Origin: Pyrocephalus nanus
Taxonomy: Eukaryota > Chordata > Aves > Passeriformes > Tyrannidae
Direction: 5' to 3'
DNA length: 64,000 nucleotides
Assembly (NCBI GenBank): GCA_038380795.1
Contig: CM076259.1
Location: 65,997,741-66,061,740, forward strand
In this document: positions 21,901 through 34,800 of the stretch, one piece after another
Position numbering within the stretch: the first letter of the stretch is position 1
Layout: each line of letters opens with the position of its first letter
The notes under the pieces: generated by a model
What the model was told of the DNA's origin: nothing
Seen by the model: only the letters and a program-made list of their open reading frames with translations
Databases searched by the model: none
Translations under genes and position numbers: made by a program

Positions 21901-24802
21901 GTATTCCCTTGAGAATCTTTCCCCAGTTTTGTTCATTTCCTGCCAAAGGCTCAACAGTTTAAGAGTAAGCAGTATACTTATCCAGACAAAAAGGGAGCAG
22001 TGCTCTAGGTGGTAAAGTCTACTTAGTGTAAGCTTTCTTCTGCAGTGTATGCTACCTCTGAGATTTCTATCAATTTTATTTTTCTTAGATATTTAAGACT
22101 TGTAAAGTGAAACCTAAAAAAAAGATTTTTCTTCTCAAATTTACATTCAGCTTCACTTGCAGTGTCACAGAGTGACTAAACACTGATGCCCAGTACATTT
22201 TTCCATAAGCTCATTTTAAAGTATGTGACTGGCTTTAATAATTTCTGTGCTGGATTAGAGCCTTTAAGCAGCATTAATGCCAGAACTATTTCAGATTCTT
22301 AAGTGTATTGTTTCAGAGTATACTTAGCACTCTGTTTTAAGTTGTAGCCACCAGTCGTTTGTAGTGGTATTGAGCACATAGAGAAATCACTGAAGTCAAA
22401 CTGATGAATATTTGGTAATAGAAGATAGTAATCCTATTTCAGGTTATATAGATGCAGTCTCAGAATGTTGATTCGTTAGATACAAACATGGATCTGGACA
22501 GGGTCTTATCTACCTTTTTGATGCATTTCTCAGAAAGCAATAGAAATTATATAGTGACTGAACTTTTATTTTGTAATGCAATTCGATATTTGTGTTATAT
22601 TATTTAAATACTATAAGCATAGTTTGAGTTTTTTGAGTTATAAAATTTAAAAAGAACTATATTTTTTGTAACTTCATGGAGATTAAGAAAAGTCTTCTCA
22701 TGAGAAACGGGTAGTTTGCTGACTGGGTCAGGGCTTTCATACTTCTGGTCCTCCCACTCATATTTCTAAGATCAGGGTAGGTCACTATTGCATTTAATCA
22801 GAAAAACCTCATTAGTTGGTTATTACTTTTTCTCTGATATTTTTGCCTAACAGTATGTTACCTTCTGTTAAAGTTAAAGGAAGGTTACTTTTAGTTTAGC
22901 TGATATTTCTTGGCTCGAGATCTTTTTTACTAGTTTTAAGGTTTTTGTTTTGTAGATACTATTGACTTTTTTTGGAAGTACAGTTGACTCATCCTGGGGA
23001 CAAAGAGTACAACTTAAGGGAAAAACAGTTGACCTACTCTTTTATTTATCAGAGTTTGTCTGCTTTTGTAAGTTGTGTATACTTACTGATGTGTTGTATC
23101 ACACTGGAAATTATTTTTGCTACAATGAAGAGCAGCACAAGTTGTTTCGAGTTGTTGATGTCAGTGAGGTCACTGTTTCACAATATCCTACTCATATTTC
23201 CTTATTTCTGTTATTCAGAAAGGCTTTTCCTCTCTGCCTTCCTAGATTTCATTAAGCCCATTTATCAGTTTCATCAGGGAGGGGAATCAAATACTTCTAG
23301 TGTTTCTGCTCTGATTTTATATCCTGATGCTTTGTTATTTGTCAGCTTCTTGTTTGCAACTTATCCTGAAACCCAGATGGTGTGGGATTAGTTGCGTGGT
23401 TTCGAATATTGTATATAAAACTGTGCTTGAGAGAAGGAGATGCTCTTTATTATTCCTTTTAAAGAATCTCTCCATCTCTTCTGTTTCAGCAATGAGAATT
23501 TTCTTCCTTTCCATCTGATTGTCCTGCTTAAAACATTGCTTGCTCAAAAATACTAAGTGGTTTTACAGTATATCATAGAATGCCATGTATTCCTTAGCTC
23601 TTTAACTGTTGTTTTATCATTGAGGCACCACATTTCCATCCTCTCTGTGAATGTACTGATACCCAGTTGTGACAGCTGAACCGAATCACATTGCGTCGGT
23701 GCCCTTCCCTTTTGTCCTTCATTTCAGTTTTCTTTGTATGATACACTAGTGTCAATCTATTCTTAGGGTCAGGTTGGAATTCCTTATACTACCCTTTTGT
23801 TTTCAGTTTTGTACTGTTGATCTTTGCCACTTCCTAATCAGAGGGTATCTTTGTTTTATTTTTAGTTCAACAGAGAAATAGCTGCAGTCACCGCTGACCC
23901 CTGCTGCCTGGCATGCTGTTGCATCATAACCACAAGACCTGTCTTCAGATGATGCAGTTGTGGTCAAATTTTTCTTTTCCTCTCTGAAAAAATTGACAGT
24001 TTTTTCTCTGAAAATTTGTTTCTTTCATTGTAATTCAGTATTGAAGTCATCCATCTCAAAGAAATGAGCTGTATTCTAGTATTCTGTCAGTAACAGCTTG
24101 GAAGCAGCTGCAAAATCATCTTTGCCTTCAGTGCTCTTTTCCTTTGCTGGAGCACTATTCAACATGACTTTGTTTAGCATTATGGTTTGGAATCTGACAT
24201 ATGTGGCAAGCTGCTCTATAGGTTTCCAAATACTTAGTGGCTTTTTTTGCCATCTGTTGTAATAAATACTACTCCTCTTACTTTCTCATCATCTCTGCTC
24301 TGTTCATTGGTGAAATGTTTATTCTTTTGTTACATTTTACTTTGTATGTCTACTGTAAAATGCATTTCCTGTAGTCACTCTTAGTGTCCAGACTACTAGA
24401 ATACAGTGGCTTATATCTAATCTACTTAATTTCAGTCCCATCTAGAAGAAATTGGCCACATCCTCACTAAACATATTTGATCATGGGTTTCCTCTGAGCC
24501 TCATGTATTTTCCCCTTTAGCCCTAACATATAATTTTTATTTTTTAGGTATGTATTTAAATTAAAAAAGGCATTAAGAAATGTGAGAATTATGCTGTAAA
24601 TCATAAGTTACCTGAAACTGAAGACGTGTTGGATACCCTAAAAGCACAACATGGAAGAATTTGGCAGTCTTTTAAAGAGCAAAGCTCTTTAGAAGTGTGA
24701 TAGAAGACACATCAAAACAGATGCAGGGTCATCTCTGGTATCTACTGGAAATCACTACTGAGGTAGTCCCGAGAACTTCACTGGAATTTTTGTTTTGGAG
24801 GG

Positions 24803-25185
24803 AAGTGGTCAATTGGCTAACAGGCACTCATCCAGCCATCTAGCTGCCTGATTATTCCATCCATTCACTGGGATGGAGGTGAGGAGTAAATAATAAGAAC
24901 AGGAATGATAAAGCTCATGGGTTAAGATAAAGGTAGGAAGATCACTTACCAATTACAGTCATGGGAAAAACAGACCTGGCCTGGGACAATTAACTTATTT
25001 TATTGCAAATTAATTATTTTTCTGTAAAAAAGTAACCATTAATTTGGGTAGCAGGAAACAACAAGATAAACATCAACACAACACCTTTCCTACCCCCTTT
25101 CCCAAGCTCAACTTCACTTCCCAAGAAATCAGGGGCAACGATCAGTACATAACAGTTACTCTCTTCTGCTCCTTCCTCCTCATGC
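24803..25185 (-). mobile_element. Truncated avian LTR fragment (same type as the 46993 solo LTR)
   Basis: The first 380 bp or so follow the same order of landmarks as the complete LTR at 46993-48005: a GTGGTC...TTGGCTAA...GGCACTCATCCAGCC start, an AAGATAAAGG / ATCACTTACCAATTAC block, AAAACAGAC, then a pyrimidine-rich segment. It diverges clearly from that copy. The other end is missing, and the fragment abuts a CR1 3' end at about 25187. Orientation is inferred from the solo LTR, whose promoter-like features point to the minus strand. It is an old endogenous-retrovirus-derived LTR without coding sequence. Confidence 0.65.
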
Positions 25186-25186
25186 T

Positions 25187-25305
25187 TGGCTTAGGTTGGA
25201 AGGGACCTTAAAGATCATCTAGTTCTAATCCCACTGCCATAGGCAGGGACACCTTCCACCAGATCAGGTTGCTCAGAGCCCTGTCCAGCCTGGCCTTAGA
25301 AAGGA
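25187..25305 (-). mobile_element. CR1 LINE 3'-end fragment
   Basis: On the + strand GGTTGGAAGGGACCTTAAAG starts a well-known antisense CR1 3'-UTR block, which continues through the ATCATCTAGTTC and GGCAGGGACACCTTCCACC landmarks to a CTGTCCAGCCTGGCCTT end. The terminal 8-bp repeat tail expected to the left is missing, so the junction with the LTR fragment is probably a deletion or rearrangement breakpoint and not a clean insertion. Confidence 0.88.
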
Positions 25306-26299
25306 AGGGAGAGGTAAACCACAGTGTTTAAAATTACGCTTCCTATTTGCATTCAAGGTACTGCTGTGCTCTTGTGTACACAGTTACCTACAGATAGATG
25401 CCTATATTTGTGTCATCCTCTCAGACTGCATCCTACCATTACATACAGGAAGAGATGTTAGAAAACCTTTCAAAATGGCTTTCAAGTAGTTTTTCCATGC
25501 CATCTCCAAATTTTCAAGGCAGCAGGTCAGACACCAGTCCCAGGTGTCTCTGTTGATTCATTAATGGAAATAACAACAGTAACTGCTATTCAGAACTATG
25601 AAGAGGTTTTTGCTGAAGAAACTCTATGGCTGTTTCACATTAATATGGAAGTTAATGTTAAAAATTTATATGCTTAGCTAAAACCTGCCATGACTTTTTA
25701 CCTTTATTATTATAATTTTTACATAGCAACAAGCACACTACACAGTGCATGAAGAGTTTAAGTGTTTTTTCATAGAGCAACTTTTGGAGTATAATTGATT
25801 CTAGAGAAATAAACAATTTGGAAGTATATATAATACAGCTTTTAAGCACTTGATTGTATATTAAAAAAAAAATCCATTTCACATTATATGACCTCATTTT
25901 GAAACCCAATAGCTAAAGAAAGTACGTTATGAATTTCCAATACAAGACAAATTGTAGTTTATGATCCATTGTGTGTGAGATGTGTACTTGCATTTTAAGT
26001 ATTGTGTTATATATTTGTATAATTTTAAATGCAAAGGTCTTATCGTTGCTTTGGTATTGTATTATAGTGACAAGAATCACATAACCTCAACAACTATAAA
26101 TTAGGTAGTCTTCTGCCTCTGATGCAAGTTCAAATTTAACTACTTTGTGCAGGGCTTAAGCATGGGAAAAATGTTTAAAGAATTTTTATTTTGCTTTTAC
26201 ATTCTGAAGAAAAATTCTGCAGAAAATTGTGCCTTTTTATGTTTTATTTGGACAAACATGAAGTATGAAAATGTTCTAGAAGAAACTTGTATTCATTTA
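25306..26299. other. AT-rich intergenic sequence, nothing recognised
   Basis: No gene, repeat family or structured element was recognised here. Confidence 0.6.
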
Positions 26300-26460
26300 T
26301 ATCATCATGGCTGGGCTTCACGAACGAAGATTTGAGAAGGGCTCTACCCACACTTGCTGGAAGCACGCTGATGGCTAAAAAGGCCAATGCGAGATAGACA
26401 AGTCTGGTTGCAGAAGGCACAGCAGAAAGACTCCCCAGGTGATATCGATGAGGCGTGATT
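26300..26460 (-). mobile_element. Fragment of a non-LTR retrotransposon 3' end, RTE-like
   Basis: Read on the minus strand, 26435-26344 encodes a zinc-finger-like tail with the pattern CAFCNQTC then SRIGLFSHQR and a stop at 26346-26344. As I recall, CxxC...SRIGLxSHxR tails occur at the C-termini of endonuclease/reverse-transcriptase ORFs of some non-LTR LINEs, notably RTE-type. A short 3' UTR follows and ends near an ATGATGAT run, which fits RTE microsatellite tails. The patch is GC- and CpG-richer than its surroundings. The family name is uncertain: AviRTE is one possibility, an older RTE another. Only the last 160 bp or so are present. Confidence 0.5.
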
Positions 26461-27510
26461 CTTTCTGTGTTGTATATTTATATTCATTCTCTAAATTTTC
26501 AGTTTTTACAGGCTTTCTTTAAAAGTCTTTTTTACCCACCAGTTCTCCCCTTTCCTTCTGTCTCTGTTTTTTCTAATCTGACTGTTTTTGTCTTGTAAAA
26601 ATCATATTGCCAGTGCTATAATATATCACCTTTGTTGGAGATGGAAACATCTACATTATACCTTCATACAGAACTGTTCCATGCTCGTCTATTATTTCTT
26701 TCCCTTCCACTAGATCAGCAAGACTTTTTCTATGCAATCAGCTGGCCAAGTATTTCATGCAGGTCCAGCAAGTGTCACATATCCTAAAAGAACACACTTA
26801 TAATAGTGTTTGCATTTTCTGTTGCCTTGGACTTGAATCAACTGCAAATCTTTGTATACCAGTTAAGTCTTAGTAAAGCAAAAGCGGAAGGCAACAAAAA
26901 AAAAACCAAAAAAAAAGGAATTCACCTAGTGGAAGTTGTCAAGCGTAGTGACCAAGTACAATGGTAAGATTTAAAGTATATTTCTTATGTGACTGAGATA
27001 TGCTGTTTGGGTTAATATACTCTCTGCTTTACATAACAAACTTTGGGGCATGTTGTGGGGCATGCCCTCCCAGTATGTGCTTACCAGCAGTGTAAAGGGG
27101 ATATGACATACTCAACTTATTTGATATCTTCCCATGTGGGGACCTGTGGCTGGTGTTGTTAGGTGGGTAGTATGGCAAGGGAGATGTCCAGGATCACATA
27201 GCACAAGGTCGGGTTGGAATCTGGAGGCAACTACAGCTTTGACCTGAGCACACCTCAGGGATATTCTAAACCTGCCATGGGGATGTGTGGGGCCAGGTCA
27301 CAGCGCACAGTGGTTTCAGTCTCCTCCCTCTCAGGGTAGTAGAATAAAGATAAAACCAAGAAATCTGGTGAGAAAAGGGTGGGGAAAGTAAGCTAATAGG
27401 GATAGAGGATATGAAGCTAATTTGAAGAGGGAGGTATTTGTTCCATTTGAACTAACTTGATCAAAGAAGAATTCATGTGAGTTTTGAGTAAGGTTTATAG
27501 CAGGGTTGGT

Positions 27511-27553
27511 GGTTTTTTTCTTTTTTCTTTTTCAAAAAGAAAAAAGAAAAACC
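27511..27553. repeat. Near-perfect inverted repeat with 1-nt loop
   Basis: A pyrimidine arm of 22 nt (27511-27532) is followed by a single C and a 20-nt purine arm (27534-27553) that is its reverse complement except for two extra T. It could extrude a hairpin. Confidence 0.75.
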
Positions 27554-29935
27554 TTATCTGGAGTATTAACTTTCCATTTCCGCTGCTGAAACAGATGTTT
27601 TGCTTGTCGCAGACATTAAGGCACTCTTAATGTGCAGTTACTGAATTCCTTTCTAAAAGAGCATTTTAAATTTGACAATGTTTCTTACATTTTTAAAGCA
27701 GTGACCTCATTTTGAAAAGATTTTTTTTTCAATACATATGTCACTACTGGAAAAATAGTAATCTGCAAAACTTAGTATAATATGTCTCCATTTATTAAAC
27801 ATCTCCTGTACAGATTTCAGCTGTCACAAAATCCAGGCATGCCTTTTTCTGAGTCCTGGCATTCTGAAAATGTTTGTTTCAAGCAGGAAATATATTTTCA
27901 TTGTGATTTCATGAAAGTAAATATTTAAACAAATTCCGATAACTAAAAATGTCTTTGCAAATCATACCCTAAACGACTAGAAACTAAGTATTACTATGCC
28001 AACAGAAAGATTAACTCAGTAAACTCAGTTAAGACCCATTCTACTTATGTCCATACCTAATACCTATGGGATGTTATGGTGCTCACTTCTAACATTAAAT
28101 GTTTCTTAAACAAACTGTTATCTAAAAATAGCAGAATGAAAGATGAATATTAAAAAATAATTAGAGACCTAAATACCTTATTATTCTTCATTTTTATTTT
28201 AATTTGTAAATGCATACTCTGATCTTTTAAATGATCTTTTTTTGGCAGTTTAGGAAAATTTACAGGGAAAAAAAATAACTATGCTTTCCAAAGGGTCAAC
28301 AACTACAACACATTTAAAAAAAATGTTTATCAGGTAATCAGAGACTTTTCTAATGATCAGATCTATTACAAAACACAAGGAAAAAACAGAAAGTCAAAAC
28401 AGAGGAGAACTGGGTATTATAATATGACAATCACTGTATCTAGGTGGTATACTTTTAAGACAAGCATATTAAGGAATTGCTTGCATTCTTCAGTTGCTGA
28501 TGCCATCTTCAAGTCTGCCTGCTCAAGCTTTTTGTCTTTTTGTTTGCTTTATCCACTTTTCCTCCTATCACACAACCTGGAATTTATTTGAATCTTTCTG
28601 TGAGATATTTCAAAATGCTGTGATCCTCTAATTTACACAGTAATGAGGTTGCCCTGTCTCTGACCTTAGAGAACTAGCTTGGACTTCCTATATATTTTTG
28701 AAGGAGATCTCTACCCCTGATTAGAGCTAATGGGTGCTGAAAAGCTGTGTTTAAGAGTTGTTTTAAGTTAGCTCTTTGGGAAATCTGGCCTTCAGTTCCC
28801 AGAGACTGCAGCTGTTTTGTGGAAAAGGGAACCAGAAAAAGAAGGAAAGGGGGGTGTGCTGTGTGTCTGTGTTTATGAACACTCAATAGTTAATACAGAG
28901 TCAAGTTTTTGCATTAAACAATTATTTGACTTCTTGTCTTGTCTGATGAATACAGCACACATTCCCCTTAATTATAGCCCTTACTTTTTCCTGTCCAAAC
29001 ATTTTGAAACAGCTGAAGATTCAAGAAATATTCCATCTACAAACCCTGTAACAGAGGGTAAGTGTATGACTTTAGTCAAAGGAGCTTATCCTTCCGTGCA
29101 TTCCTCCAATTATTTTTCTTCACAAATAAGTATTGCTACCTTATTTTACCCAGAATGAATTCTATTCAATGAGCAGTCATCAAATTCCAATCTTAATTAG
29201 ACTCTAACAAAGCCAAACAAACAAATCACTGTGCTTGGATAAAGGCATGTGGGCTGGAGCGTGTGAAAAGAAGTTATACATTTAAATTGTTCTACTTCCT
29301 TAACCACTATAGGTGCTACAAAGCAACAGATATAATTTATGATGGCCTTTGATGGTCAAATAGACTGAGCTGAATTATGATCACAACATTTCCTGCAACT
29401 TTGTACATCTGTCTATCTTTGTGGGTATCTAAAGCTGTTTTCTTATTTTGCCTTTTTCCCCCTCTTTTTATTTGTACATAGAGTTATATTTTGTTTCAGC
29501 TATCAGATGACAGCCACTGTGTAAAAATACTTGAGTTCCCTTACATGGTTTGAATCATCAGCAGAAAGCCTTGATAAAAATTCAGCCTTATTATATGTGT
29601 AGTTTATTCTCTCCATATATTTCAGAATGTATATCCTAATTTGATATTCCAATATGTATAATCAGTCAGCACTTTCCTTTCATGTTTTTTGACAGAAACA
29701 CAGGCAGCATACCAGGCAATTAGTCTGAAGAATTATTCTAAAACTCAATCTTACTTCTACCCTCACCCTTTATGTGCTTTGCTGATATGGGATGTTTGTG
29801 GTTTCTTTCTCTGTGAATTCTTTTTTTTAATTCTTTTTCCTTTTAATTTTTTGACAAAAAGGTGATTGACTTATATACCTTTTGTTTGCTCTTTGGCTAT
29901 TGCCTTTAACTAAACTCAGCTCTGGAAATAGAAAC

Positions 29936-29951
29936 TTTTTTTTTTTTTTTT
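29936..29951. repeat. T16 homopolymer
   Basis: Sixteen consecutive T in AT-rich sequence. Confidence 0.8.
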
Positions 29952-31863
29952 GAGAGAAACTGCCCATATTTAGTCTTAAGAACTTCATTAATTGTTAGCC
30001 ATATAAAGGAAGGGTTTAGAAATGCTAATGTATTAAACTTTGTTATAGCTCTGAGACACACATAACAAATACTCCTTATCCTTATGATAACCGTCCATAG
30101 GACAGAGGAATGAGATAGCACGTTGAAGATTGTGTCTCCCCATTGTCATTTCTGTCCTAGCTGGTAACTTTGAAAAACTTCCAAAACTGGGTTTTAACAT
30201 CATCTTTTCGTTCCTCCCCACCCTCCAACATAAACATATTTTAATATTTTAACTATTTGGCATGCAACAACATGCATACAACAATAATGAAAAAAAGGGC
30301 TTCTTAAAACATGGTCCAGATTTGTGAAGAGCTTCACGGTTCAGTGAACATTTGATTTAATATGGAGATTGTATTCAGAATTGTTTGATTTGCAGAAATA
30401 ACAAGCCCAAATGCTTCAGTTTCTAATGGTAATTAGTTTTCAGCCGAGACAGCCTATTTAGTTATATATTTACTACCTTGTAAAGAACTATCACAACAAG
30501 CCCTAAAGCATTATTTGAAAATTAATAAGGTAAAGAAAGAGGAAAGTCTTCACTTTTGCATAGCAACAGTCTCTGTATTCTACTTTTTGATTGCAAAATC
30601 CACCTTTTCAATTATAGGTGTACTAAATTGTGATGCTTGAAAAAACTATAAAAGGCAATTATCAATGTTTCTTAATACCATAAATGAGTAATGCAAGTAC
30701 GTTTTGCTGTAAGGGAAACAAAGGCTGGTATTGTGAACAGATTTTTTCCTTCCTGAATCAGAATAGCACAAACTTTGATTCACATATTTTCAGTGTTATT
30801 TGCAATTAGTATTAGTTTCTGTGGTTTAAAATAATGTGCTACAGATTCCATTGCAGTTTACATATTAGAAAATAAAGGCACATTATTTATCCATGTTTAA
30901 AGTTCACTTGGCTTTTGTGACATCAGGCAAGGAAGCAGATAGAAGGTTTGAGCACAATATCTTGCAGTGGTTCATATATTTCTGCCTTATTCATATACAA
31001 GAAAAAAATGAGTCACTTCTTCACCCAGATATATCTTCTGCTCTATCTCTTGCTGCTTTCCAAAGTTAAAGGAAGAAAAGTCTCCTTTGCCAGATACTGT
31101 GCTGGGTTTTTTTTTGGACTGGACTCTTCTTCAGTGGTTCAACAATGAGTGAGCTCTCAGTGGCTGCAGGGCCTAAGAATGCCTCCATTATACTCACTCA
31201 GCATGCTTTACTATTGATTTCTGCCTCTGAACATGGATAGAGGACACGCCTGAGCTGGCAGAAGGAATCACATCATGACACAGACACTTCGGAAGAAATA
31301 TGCATTATGGAAATCTTCTTAACAAAGAAGAGTTCCTCAGAGATCATTAGCATTAGAGGTTCTCTCAACTCTGTCTCACGAATGCAATGGAAAGCAAAGA
31401 ACGGAACATTTTCAAATACCAGAAAGACTGACCCTCTCCCTTTGTGCTGCTTTGTCAAAAAAAAGCTTTAAATCAGAAAATTGCTTTTGTTCAAAACCAG
31501 GTCCAAGCTTCTTAGCAGTAGAGGCAGAGTAAGATGTGTGGTGTTCCAAGATCAAGGAACTAAGTCACTTACTTTGTTGTTCCTCATCACTGCCAGTGGT
31601 TACATTAAGTTTTATGGGGATGGCAGAAGACATTCCAAAGAGGAAAGTATATGGGGTGAAGTGGGATAAGTTGGTAGGATGTCAGGCTGTCAGTCTCACC
31701 AAGAGCAGGAAGCTCTACCTTCATCCTCAGTGTCACACCGAGCTGGGCTAGTAGGCAGTGAAATGATGGCCTACTCAGGCTTTTGGACACATGCAGCAGT
31801 CACCTGAACTACCTGATTTCTCTGTTAGCACCCAACGAGGCTTATGCCTCTTCCGTCTTCCAT

Positions 31864-31888
31864 CTTGCCTTGCCTTGCCTTGCCTTCC
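31864..31888. repeat. (CTTGC)n microsatellite
   Basis: Four perfect CTTGC units and a fifth, CTTCC, followed by C/T-rich sequence. Confidence 0.85.
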
Positions 31889-34800
31889 TTCTTCTGCCTG
31901 CCTTCTCTCTGATCTCTTTCCTTTTCAGTGAGGTTAGTTTTCTTCCTGTTCAACAACCTGAACCGGATCAGCAATGTCAAGTAAAAACTGGAAAAAAAGC
32001 AGGAAAAAAAAGCAGCAGAAAGCAGGAAAAGAGTATGTCTCCTTGCCACCCTCACCTTCAGTAGAATCTAGCAATCGAGTTAGCCTAGTTTTATTATAAA
32101 AGTACAACACTAATATAGGTATTTTTCATTCTTCACCAAAAACTTAAGCCAGAAAGGCCACTTCAGAACAACAAAGACAACATTGAAAAGTTACTGAATC
32201 TGAAATCTCAGGAGCACTTTGCACAGAGAAATGATATGCAACTAGCTATATTACAGGTCTGTACTAATTTTCTAAGGGCAGTCTTAGTTTGAAATAATTC
32301 CTACCCAATTCTGAAAGCTACTGCTTCCTACTGGCAAAAAGTAGTCTGAGCCAAACTGACAGAGAAATGACAGAACTATACTGAAAGATTTCTGAGAAGG
32401 AAATTTTTTTCCCAGTAGTATTTGATCTAGGCATTTCCTTGACAAAATTTACCAGGATGACAGAAGTGGTCATTCGTTTCTCCAAATCTCTTCCAGTAAA
32501 AAATGTTTATTCACTGTAGGCAATGTTTATTATGTCAGAGAAACAGGAAATAAGTGTTCGTATCTCAAGACCGCATATTTTAACTTAAGTGTGCTTTCTG
32601 AAAGTCTGTGATTTCTGCAAAACAAAGGCAAATCTCTACAAAAACACTGGGAAACTCCACTGCTTGTGTTCCAGGGGACTTATACTGAAATCTAAAGAAT
32701 TTTATGCATAATTGCATCCTTTTGTTACACATATGTTTATTTAATGTTTTAAACAACAATATCCATGGAAATATATAAACAAATAGTTTAATCTTTTCAG
32801 AAGACTAAAGTTTTGATGGTTTCTGTGATATATTCATGGACATGAGTGCATGATGACTTATTTGCAATGCAATGTGGTTTTCTTAAAGCGCTAGTAAAAA
32901 CAAATAACCTTGTAGTACATTAATGTATATGTAAAATACAAGTTGTTCATAAAGAAGTTAATAAGTATATTTAATAATATAATTTTCTTGTAAGACTTCA
33001 GTGAAGTCAGGCTGGGGTTTTAATATACTCGAGAAGTTAAAATGTACTAGATAATGTGGTAATAAGAACAGTCATATAATAAGGTATGTTAGGCATTATT
33101 TGAGACACATAGTTTACTTATTTTGTTTACAGAAACATTACGTACAAAATCATACAAAACAGATAGTGCAAGAATAGAAGTAGCGTGTCTAAGAGTTAAT
33201 TCAGAAAAGTAATTATTTTCCAGAGGAAAAAAGTCTGTCTCTGTTTTCTGTAATTCAACTTGAATAATTCAACCCACTGGATAATGAGTTTGATAAAAAA
33301 CTGTTGAGGTTTTCTTGTTAAACCCATATGAAGTTAGTATGAAAGCATTGAAGTAATAACTTGTTACTTTTACCATACTGGCACACAATATTTTCTGTAA
33401 TAGCTTTAATAAGTTCCATATGACTAGTTGGAAAGATAAACACAAATAACACAGTATTGATTTATCTTTTGCTAACATTTCAACACTTTGGTCACACTTT
33501 GGTTAAAACTTTAAAACTGATTGGAAAAATGATGCAGAAGTTTATATCTTCAATGAAAAATATCACAAACCAGATAGAAATTTTAAAGAGTGCTTCTCAT
33601 TTGCTGTTCCATTCTATTGCACTTTTCCTATTAAAAGTAAAGCCTTTGCTCTCCCCGCTTATACCATCTGAGCTGAGCAGGGCCTACAAGTTTTAACATC
33701 TATATTCCTTTGTCTGGAGAGAAATTATATCTACCCTTCCTGTCATTGAAACAAGGTTAGAGAGTCAAATATAATATGACTGCTCTGCAGTAGCTTTCAC
33801 TACAAAAATGTTTATTAAAGGAAGAAAGCAGCTACTTACAATTTGTTTGCTGTAGCTAATAAGACAAGATGAAAAATGCCTTTTTCAAAATGCAGGGGTT
33901 TTTTAAGATTCAGAATTCTTAAAAGTTTGCATCCCAAATCATTAGCATTTGTTAGTTTTTCCTTAAGTTTTAGCAAATGCAACTTTCAGAGCACAGAAAA
34001 ATGTATTTAAAGCTAAAATGATCAAATTTTATACAATCATATTCTCATGGAGAACTGAATTACTTAAAAGTAAACTGGAAGTGGGAACTCTTACATATTG
34101 CTCCATAAACTGAAAGAAGCTAAAGAAAACAAATATTTTCTAAACCCTTGTTTCCTTTTTCCTATTACTAGCAGGGAAAATACTAGCAAAAACTGTGGGA
34201 AAACCAGTGGCATTCCTGCTTTTCTTTCTCTTTGACTATTTAGGCTACAATTTAGTGTTACAGTAATTTCTTAGTGGTACAGTAACTTATCAGGAATATT
34301 CAAGTCAAGACAAAGTTTCCTGGAAATTAGAAAACCAATGGAATTACTTCAATTTGTGGAATAATTTATAGCTGAAAGATAAAATATACTTTTCAAAATC
34401 TAAGACCCTAATCATTTATTACTAGCAAAAGAAAGTAGAATGCAGTATACCCAATCCTGCCAGGAACACAGTCTTTACCATCATTCTTCCTGGAACAACA
34501 GGAATTAGGGAACAGACAAGCTAAACAGGGCTGCCACCTCCCTATCAAAACCTGTCAAGCCAAAATACTATTACTTTTGGGATGTCAGTGTCTTCCTAAA
34601 CCACTTAGCATTAATTGACAACTTCTCCTGCAGTGTAAGAGACTTAATTGCAAAGTTAGCACAACTCCATAGTTTGAAGTAGCAGAGCCCAAGTGTCAAA
34701 GCTGGCAGTTTTAAAAATTAGTTAACCTAGCAGAAGACAAAATGAAGAGGGTGAAAAGTTCTTCCTGTCAGGGGCAACTCTACACAGGTTTAATGGAACG

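Larger units (their letters stand above)
13281..24802. other. Gene-free AT-rich intergenic sequence
   Basis: No gene, RNA gene or clear transposon was recognised over this 11.5-kb stretch. It holds an A24 run (14164-14187), a small inverted repeat (18831-18855), a 20-bp palindrome (18980-18999) and a candidate conserved block (17760-18010). From about 20300 to 24500 the + strand is markedly T/C-rich with many short pyrimidine runs, which may reflect very old decayed insertions I could not identify. Confidence 0.6.

Noticed and set aside
22962..23547. Overlapping frames of 97 and 139 codons, possibly a decayed gene
   Set aside because: Hydrophobic, Phe/Leu/Ser-rich translations expected from T-rich DNA. 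No family match.
28674..29158. Pair of opposing 70- and 113-codon frames
   Set aside because: No domain, splice context or conservation evidence. Consistent with chance in this length of sequence.
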